DNA of 64,000 nt, taken from the NCBI RefSeq assembly GCF_000934725.1, contig NZ_JYNS01000001.1, forward strand, positions 434,001-498,000. Direction: 5' to 3'. Positions within the stretch are counted from its first letter, which is position 1. The number at the start of each line of letters is the position of its first letter. The position numbers were made by a program, and so were the translations under genes. Origin of the DNA: Methyloterricola oryzae (GTDB taxonomy: Bacteria; Pseudomonadota; Gammaproteobacteria; Methylococcales; Methylococcaceae). Below the pieces are notes generated by a model. That model did no database searches and was not told where the DNA came from. It saw nothing but the letters and a program-made list of their open reading frames with translations. This document shows positions 58,387-64,000 of the stretch, in pieces.

Positions 58387-61152
58387 CTAGAATTCCGTCC
58401 AGTCGTCCTCGGCCACCTTGGGCGGCGCCTTGGAGACCGTCCGCGCAGCGGCGGGCGCCGCCTTAACCACGGACTTTGGAGCCGGGGCGGGAAGATTCCT
58501 CGCGGAAACACGGCGTCCAAATTCCCGGTTGACCCTAAAGCGGGCCGCGGAGTCGGCCAGGGTGACCGCCTGCTGCTCCAAGGATTCGGCTGCTGCCGCC
58601 GCCTGCTCCACCAGCGCCGCATTTTGCTGAGTGCCTTCGTCCATGCTCACGATGGCCTGGTTCACCTGCTCGATGCCGCTGCTTTGTTCCAGTGACGCCG
58701 TCGCGATCTCCGACATGATGTCGGTCACCCGCTTCACCGAAGCCACGATCTCGTGCATGGTCTGTCCCGCTTCCGACACCAGTTTGGCACCGCCTTCCAC
58801 CTTCTCCACCGAATCGCCGATCAGGGCCTTGATCTCCTTCGCCGCCGCCGCTGAGCGCTGCGCCAAGTTGCGCACTTCACCCGCCACCACCGCGAAGCCG
58901 CGGCCTTGCTCACCGGCTCGTGCCGCCTCCACGGCTGCATTCAAAGCCAGAATGTTGGTCTGGAAGGCGATGCCATCGATGACGCTGATGATATCCACGA
59001 TCTTGCGGGAACTTTCGTTGATGGCGTCCATGGTCCCCACCACCTGCTCCACCACGCTGCCACCGCGCATGGCCACTTCCGACGCGGCCATGGCCATCTG
59101 GTTGGCCTGGCGGGCATTGTCGGCATTCTGCTTCACCGTGGATGAAAGTTCTTCCATGCTGGAGGCGGTTTCCTCCAGACTCGAGGCCTGCTGCTCGGTC
59201 CGGTGCGACAGGTCGGAGTTGCCCGAGGCGATTTCCTTGGACGCCGTGTTGATGGCGTCGGTGGCCTCGAGAATGCTGGTCATGCTGTCGGCCAAGTTGT
59301 CCAGGGATACATTCACGTCATCACGCAGGCGGGCGAACATACCCTGATAGTCGGCGTTGATACGCTGGGTCAGATCTCCCTGAGCCAGCCCCTCCAGCAC
59401 CCGGGCCAGTTCTTCCAATGGCCGGACTACGGCATCCAGCACCTTGTTCAAGCCTTCTCCGGTGTCGCGCAGGAAGCCTTGCGGCATGGACTGGGTATCG
59501 ATGCGGTCACCCAAATTACCCACTGCGGCCTCATTGACGATGCGCGCCACCGCTTTCTCGGCGGCGATTTCAGCGGTGCGGTCGATCCACTCCATAACGG
59601 AACCGATGCGTTCACCGCTCTCGCTGAGCACCGGATTGACGATCATGAGAAAGTTGCGTCCGGCCACCTTGAACGGTGCTCTGAAAGTCTGATTCAAGGA
59701 GTCGAGGACCTTCTTGGGAGGCTCCTTGGCCCCGGTGCCGCCGCCCTTTGGCTTGATGAACTGATCGGTCTTGGTGCCCACTAACGTCCTGGCATTGAAC
59801 CCGGGAATCTCATTGCGGAACGCATCTTCGAACTGGGCCAACATGGACACCATGGCTTGGTTGACATAGACGATGGTGTTGTCGTTGTCCGCAATCATCA
59901 CCGAGGTGGAGACATTGTCCAGGCCCTCACGTATGCGGGTGTTCTCCGCCAGCAGGCGCTGTTCCCTGTTGCGCTGGGCAAGTTCTTCGGTGAGGTCGGC
60001 CCATTCGGCCACGCTGCCCAGATGCTCGCCAGACGCATTTCTTACGGGACTGGCAATGATCCGGAACGTGCGGCCGCCGATCTCTGTAACAACGGTGGCG
60101 GGTTCACGCATCACTTTGAGCATGGTCTGCTGGTGCTGCGGCTGTTTATGGAATTGATCAATGCTCTGCCCGACCAGTTTTTCCGGGTCGAAGTTGGGGA
60201 AACGGGTGCGGAACACCTGAGCAACGCCGCGCAGGGTGTCGCGCATCGCCTTGTTCATGTAGATCACCACCCGGTTCTCGTCGGCAATCATTATGTTGTT
60301 TGAAGCCTGCTCCATGGCGACGGCGATGCGCTCAAAACGCAGCGACTCCGCGCGCATTGCATCCATGTCCGAGTTCAGCTTGACCTGCATGTCCTTGGCG
60401 GCCTGCAGGATCTTGGCGATCTCGTCATTACGCTCAATTTCGATGTTCAGGTCGAGTTCGCCCTTGGCCATGCGCGCGAAATAGCCATAGGCGGCATCGA
60501 CGGGCACATTGACGGCGCGCATCAGGAAATAGCCCATGACGATGGCCGCCAGCACGCCGAGCGGGATCAGTGTAACCGTCAAACTGCGAGCCTCGGCCAC
60601 ATCCTGCTGAATCGTGCCCAGTTGACCCTTGGCATCATCGAATTGGGCCTGCACGAGCTTAGACACCTCATCCGAGATGGGGTCGATCTTCGAATATAGC
60701 TCATTGATAGTAAAGGCCGCGATACCAGCCTGATCCTGCTTTTCCATGAGTCCCTTGAGCCGCTCGATGGCCCGGTCCGCGGTCGCCATCAAGGGTTCAA
60801 TCCGCATCAAGGATTGCCTTTCATCCTCGGTACCGGAGCTTTTGGCAATCGCGGTAAACTGTTCCCACGTCTGACGAATCTTTGTCTGTGCCTCTTCAAC
60901 ATTGCGCAGCCCCTGCGACCAGGTGAGATTGCCGTTGCGGGTCTTGTGGGCGGTATCGACGATGTTCACCGCGTACATGTCCGCCACCACCTTGAGGTTC
61001 ATCAGATGGGTCATGCTGTCGTCCATGACCTCCTTCAATCCGTCAGCGCTGCGCTCCATGCCGCGTAGCCCGCTCCAGCCAAAGCCCGCCAGCATGGCGG
61101 ACAGCAGGGCGATTACCACGATGAGACGGTGTTTGATGGTTACGTTTTTCAT
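58387..61152 (-). CDS. Methyl-accepting chemotaxis protein with 4HB sensor and two PAS domains
   Basis: 921 residues from ATG 61152. TM1 (about 10-30), a periplasmic four-helix-bundle sensor (about 35-185), TM2 (about 190-212), HAMP, two PAS-like domains (about 270-385 and 400-530, each beginning with a VMIADND or IMIADEN strand), a second HAMP and the methyl-accepting domain. It ends in DWTEF, matching the pentapeptide class that tethers CheR and CheB. It follows cheW by 265 bases and precedes cheR. Ligand unknown; the PAS domains may bind a cofactor. Confidence 0.92.
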   Translation of the reverse strand: MKNVTIKHRLIVVIALLSAMLAGFGWSGLRGMERSADGLKEVMDDSMTHLMNLKVVADMYAVNIVDTAHKTRNGNLTWSQGLRNVEEAQTKIRQTWEQFTAIAKSSGTEDERQSLMRIEPLMATADRAIERLKGLMEKQDQAGIAAFTINELYSKIDPISDEVSKLVQAQFDDAKGQLGTIQQDVAEARSLTVTLIPLGVLAAIVMGYFLMRAVNVPVDAAYGYFARMAKGELDLNIEIERNDEIAKILQAAKDMQVKLNSDMDAMRAESLRFERIAVAMEQASNNIMIADENRVVIYMNKAMRDTLRGVAQVFRTRFPNFDPEKLVGQSIDQFHKQPQHQQTMLKVMREPATVVTEIGGRTFRIIASPVRNASGEHLGSVAEWADLTEELAQRNREQRLLAENTRIREGLDNVSTSVMIADNDNTIVYVNQAMVSMLAQFEDAFRNEIPGFNARTLVGTKTDQFIKPKGGGTGAKEPPKKVLDSLNQTFRAPFKVAGRNFLMIVNPVLSESGERIGSVMEWIDRTAEIAAEKAVARIVNEAAVGNLGDRIDTQSMPQGFLRDTGEGLNKVLDAVVRPLEELARVLEGLAQGDLTQRINADYQGMFARLRDDVNVSLDNLADSMTSILEATDAINTASKEIASGNSDLSHRTEQQASSLEETASSMEELSSTVKQNADNARQANQMAMAASEVAMRGGSVVEQVVGTMDAINESSRKIVDIISVIDGIAFQTNILALNAAVEAARAGEQGRGFAVVAGEVRNLAQRSAAAAKEIKALIGDSVEKVEGGAKLVSEAGQTMHEIVASVKRVTDIMSEIATASLEQSSGIEQVNQAIVSMDEGTQQNAALVEQAAAAAESLEQQAVTLADSAARFRVNREFGRRVSARNLPAPAPKSVVKAAPAAARTVSKAPPKVAEDDWTEF

Positions 61153-61416
61153 GTCAGTTCGGTCCCATTGAAACGGCAGAAGGCGGCGCAGGAGCCCGGC
61201 CTGCATTCGGCATTCCTCATAAGCCCCCAGACGCAAGGCCCTGAACTGCTAAGCCAGACAGCAGGCCGCAGAGGCTTTTAGTTTTTTGGAAGGTGGGACA
61301 GCGGGCCTGGCGCAAGGCCGCCGGCGTCCTTTCCTGCTTATTGTTCGATCGGACTCGCCATTCCCGGCGAAGCCGCACCTGACAATCCAGACGCGGCCTA
61401 TGACTCACGCTTGCGC

Positions 61417-61905
61417 TCAGTGCATACCGACTTCGATGAGCGCCATGTCATCGGACGACATCAGCTTTTCGATTTCCACCAGGATGATCATGCGCTCATC
61501 CAGGGTACCCAGGCCGGAAATGTACTTGGTATCGAGCCTTGACCCGAACTCCGGCGTCTGACGGATCTGTTCATCAGAAAGCGAAACCACGTCGGAAACA
61601 CCATCGACCACCATCCCGATGACCCGCCCCAAAATGCTGAGAACGATGACCACGGTGAACTGGTTGTACGCCACGTTCGGCAAACTGAACTTGATGCGCA
61701 TGTCGATGATGGGAACAATCGCGCCGCGCAGATTGATCACCCCCTTGATGAAGGGGGGCGCGTTGGCGATCTTGGTCACGGTGTCGTAACCGCGCAGTTC
61801 CTGTACCTTCAGGATATCGATGCCGTACTCCTCGTCGCCGAGGGTGAAGGTGAGATATTCCCGTGCGGTCGTCCCGGCCGCCGTTGCCTCTAGCGTGTCT
61901 TGCAT
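61417..61905 (-). CDS. cheW: Chemotaxis coupling protein CheW
   Basis: 162 residues from ATG 61905, just after the cheA stop, with ACAGGGG upstream. A single CheW/SH3-like domain ([59 protein letters not shown]). It couples receptors to CheA. The gap 61153-61416 downstream has no gene. Confidence 0.96.
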   Translation of the reverse strand: MQDTLEATAAGTTAREYLTFTLGDEEYGIDILKVQELRGYDTVTKIANAPPFIKGVINLRGAIVPIIDMRIKFSLPNVAYNQFTVVIVLSILGRVIGMVVDGVSDVVSLSDEQIRQTPEFGSRLDTKYISGLGTLDERMIILVEIEKLMSSDDMALIEVGMH

Positions 61906-61954
61906 ATGAACCCCTGTCTTATTTTGTGTGTCGTGTGGCTGACACGCACCCGGC

Positions 61955-64000
61955 TCAGGCACTGGCGTGCATGTTCCGTGCGTGCTTCACGTGCAATTCT
62001 TTTTCCAGGCGCTTGATCGCCCGAATGGTGACGCTGGAAGCAGCCGCGAACTCGCCATCCGGCCCGAGCAACTTCTCAGCAGCCTTCTTGTCGCCTACCT
62101 CGTTCCTCCTGACGACCTCCGCCGCGCAACGGTGGAACTTGGCGTGCGCCGTCTTCAACTCGCCAAAGGCACTCATGTCGGAATACTGGTCGCCGCCCTC
62201 GCCGTGAATCCACTTACCCAGATCGCAGGCGTTGTCGCGCCCGACAACCGCCGGATCCAGCTTCTCGCCTGCACCATCCAGCGCGGCCCGCAGCCGCGTC
62301 TTCCAACGGGTGTGGGCCTGAACGGCATTTTCCAGTAGCAGGGTTTCCTTGGCTTCCAGTTCTTCCTCGTCCGCCGCTTCGGGCACAGCTTTGGAAGCGC
62401 GCTGCGGTGCCTGATCATGGTCGGCATGCCTCGCATCTACGCTGGCATCGATCATTTCCTCATCCAGGATCAGCAGCTTATCGGAGAAGGTCATGGTCTT
62501 GCTCATGCGCACCAGACCCGTGATGTCCAAGATCAGGGCGACCTTGCCGTCACCCATGATGGTGGCGCCGGAAACGCCGGCGACCTTCTTGTAATTGGTC
62601 TCCAGGCTCTTGATCACCACCTGGTGCTGCCCCAACAATTCATCCACCAACAGGGCCACGCGAACGCCGTCTGCCTCGACGATCATCAGGGTACCGTCTT
62701 CCGGCCGCCTGATCCGGGTGGGCGCGTTGAATACCTGATGCAGTACGATCAGAGGCAGGTATTCGCCCCGGACATGCACCACCCAACCTTCGCCGCCAAC
62801 GGTCTTGACGTCTTCCATCCTGGGCTGCAGGGATTCGATGATGCTGGTCAAGGGCACGATGAATATCTCACGGCCCACGGCGATGGACAGGCCATCCAGA
62901 ATGGCCAAGGTCAGCGGCAACCGGATGGTCATCTTGGTGCCGGCGCCAGTATAGGATTCGATTTCGACGCGACCGCCCAGGCCTTCAATGTTCTTTTTCA
63001 CCACATCCATGCCAACTCCGCGGCCGGATACGTCGGTAACCACCTCGGCGGTTGAGAAGCCGGGTGCCATGATCAGGCCCCAGACTTCCTGGTCGCTCAT
63101 GGCGTCGGAAACCGGAAGGCCCTTCTCCCGCGCTTTGCTCAAAATCCTCTCGCGGTTCAACCCCGCGCCGTCGTCCTGTACCTCGATCACCACGTTGCCC
63201 CCCTGATGGAAGGCGCGCAGGATCAGGTTGCCCTTGGGATCTTTCCCCTTGGCGACACGGATATCGGGACCTTCGAGCCCATGATCCAAGCTGTTGCGGA
63301 CCAGATGCGTCAAAGGATCGGTAATCTTCTCGATCAGCCCCTTGTCCAGTTCTGTGCCTTCGCCCTGGGTCTTGAAGTTCACTTCCTTCTTCAGCTTCGA
63401 CGCCAGGTCCCGCACCATGCGCGGGAACCGGCTGAATACAAAGCTCATGGGCATCATGCGGATGGACATGACGGCTTCCTGCAGGTCGCGGGTATTGCGT
63501 TCCAGCAAGGCAACGCCATTGAGCAGGTTCTCGTGCTGGACCGGGTCCAACTCGGATGCCGTCTGCGCAAGCATGGCCTGGGTGATGACCAGTTCGCCCA
63601 CCAGATTGATGAGCTGATCGACCTTCTCCACGTTGACGCGGATGGATGAATCGGAGTGTGCTGCCGCCGCGGCGGTTTTCGGATCGGCCTTGGCCTCCGT
63701 ACTGGGTTTGGGCTCCACCGCCGCCGGCTTGGCGGCAGCGACAGGCGTGGCCGCTACGGCAGAAGCAGGCTTGGCGGGTGCTGGGACCGGCGCTGCTTTC
63801 TCCGTCGTGGGGGCTGCTTTCGCGGCAGGCGCTGGTTCTGCCTTGGCGGCAGGTGCAGGCGCTTTCTTAGCCACAGGCGCCGCCTCGGGTGGTTCCTCTG
63901 CGAAAAAGCCGAAACCGTCGTCCGCGGGCGCTTTCGCTGCCGCAGCAGGTTGGGCCTTGGTCGCAGGTTCTGGCTCATCCGGCCCATCGCCGAAGAAACC
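61955..64000 (-). CDS. cheA: Chemotaxis histidine kinase CheA with C-terminal CZB domain, 5' part outside window
   Basis: 681 residues are visible; the frame is open at base 64000, so P1 (the phosphorylated His domain) lies beyond. The visible start is an Ala/Pro/Lys-rich linker of about 115 residues with two Phe motifs ([20 protein letters not shown]). P3 follows at [26 protein letters not shown], then the ATPase with N-box [15 protein letters not shown]1 [10 protein letters not shown] and G2 GRGVGMDVV, and the CheW-like P5. The last 125 residues are a CZB zinc-binding domain with His at 62312-62314, Cys at 62225-62227 ([12 protein letters not shown]) and HAKFH at 62132-62146. Zinc sensing by the kinase itself is inferred. 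Confidence 0.95.
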   Translation of the reverse strand, partial: GFFGDGPDEPEPATKAQPAAAAKAPADDGFGFFAEEPPEAAPVAKKAPAPAAKAEPAPAAKAAPTTEKAAPVPAPAKPASAVAATPVAAAKPAAVEPKPSTEAKADPKTAAAAAHSDSSIRVNVEKVDQLINLVGELVITQAMLAQTASELDPVQHENLLNGVALLERNTRDLQEAVMSIRMMPMSFVFSRFPRMVRDLASKLKKEVNFKTQGEGTELDKGLIEKITDPLTHLVRNSLDHGLEGPDIRVAKGKDPKGNLILRAFHQGGNVVIEVQDDGAGLNRERILSKAREKGLPVSDAMSDQEVWGLIMAPGFSTAEVVTDVSGRGVGMDVVKKNIEGLGGRVEIESYTGAGTKMTIRLPLTLAILDGLSIAVGREIFIVPLTSIIESLQPRMEDVKTVGGEGWVVHVRGEYLPLIVLHQVFNAPTRIRRPEDGTLMIVEADGVRVALLVDELLGQHQVVIKSLETNYKKVAGVSGATIMGDGKVALILDITGLVRMSKTMTFSDKLLILDEEMIDASVDARHADHDQAPQRASKAVPEAADEEELEAKETLLLENAVQAHTRWKTRLRAALDGAGEKLDPAVVGRDNACDLGKWIHGEGGDQYSDMSAFGELKTAHAKFHRCAAEVVRRNEVGDKKAAEKLLGPDGEFAAASSVTIRAIKRLEKELHVKHARNMHASA

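Noticed and set aside
38309-64000. Sigma-54 or sigma-28 promoters in the motility cluster
   Set aside because: I looked for TGGCAC-N5-TTGC and TAAA-N15-GCCGATAA in the gaps before cheY, fliL, flhA and cheR and saw no convincing match, so none is listed.

Overview
The window is a contiguous, densely coded, GC-rich chromosomal segment of a Gram-negative, polarly flagellated gammaproteobacterium. The signs are gammaproteobacterial gene orders (xerC-DUF484-dapF-lysA-lptM; thrS-infC-rpmI-rplT-pheST-ihfA; exbBD-lpxK-kdsB; prmB-aroC), lipid A and KDO genes, and a flagellar cluster with flhF, fleN and motCD as in polar flagellates. I cannot fix the genus. There is no phage, insertion sequence or CRISPR array, and no gap between genes exceeds about 240 bases.

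Layout. 1-1662 is the end of a polysaccharide ABC exporter (permease tail and Wzt-like ATPase). 1712-3591 holds a remnant of dinB, a DUF4389 membrane protein and a DUF2333 protein. 3689-7689 is the xerC/DUF484/dapF/lysA/lptM operon on the minus strand, divergent from mutY-yggX (7795-9145). Then come an L,D-transpeptidase and rdgC (minus), a SulP transporter fused to a beta-carbonic anhydrase, a Lon-type protease and a degenerate NtrC-like regulator (plus). 17733-22010 is kdsB/trm112-like/lpxK/exbD/exbB plus an MFS carrier, followed by aroC, an esterase lipoprotein, prmB, argC and ihfA. 26380-32974 is the translation operon, with infC starting at a non-standard ATC codon, preceded by tRNA-Val(GAC). 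33324-38196 carries rlmKL, a YihY protein, a transglycosylase-like lipoprotein and mlaC.

38309-64000 is one long minus-strand motility and chemotaxis block. Read in the direction of transcription it is cheA (cut by the window end), cheW, a receptor, cheR, cheD, an Aer-like receptor, cheB, cheY, cheZ, fliLMNOPQR, flhB, flhA, flhF, fleN, fliA, motC, motD and DUF2802. It encodes a complete adaptation system (CheR, CheB, CheD), CheY with its phosphatase CheZ, the switch (FliM, FliN), the export gate (FliOPQR, FlhAB), the polar placement pair FlhF/FleN, sigma-28 and one stator.

The most unusual items are four. CheA carries a C-terminal CZB zinc-binding domain. The sigma-54 activator-like protein at 16549-17592 has lost both its GAFTGA loop and its Walker B glutamate. 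An almost identical inverted repeat (GTTTCG-N3-CGAAAC) stands before that regulator and before the SulP-carbonic anhydrase gene. A cluster of four inverted repeats lies in the convergent gap at 17599-17714.
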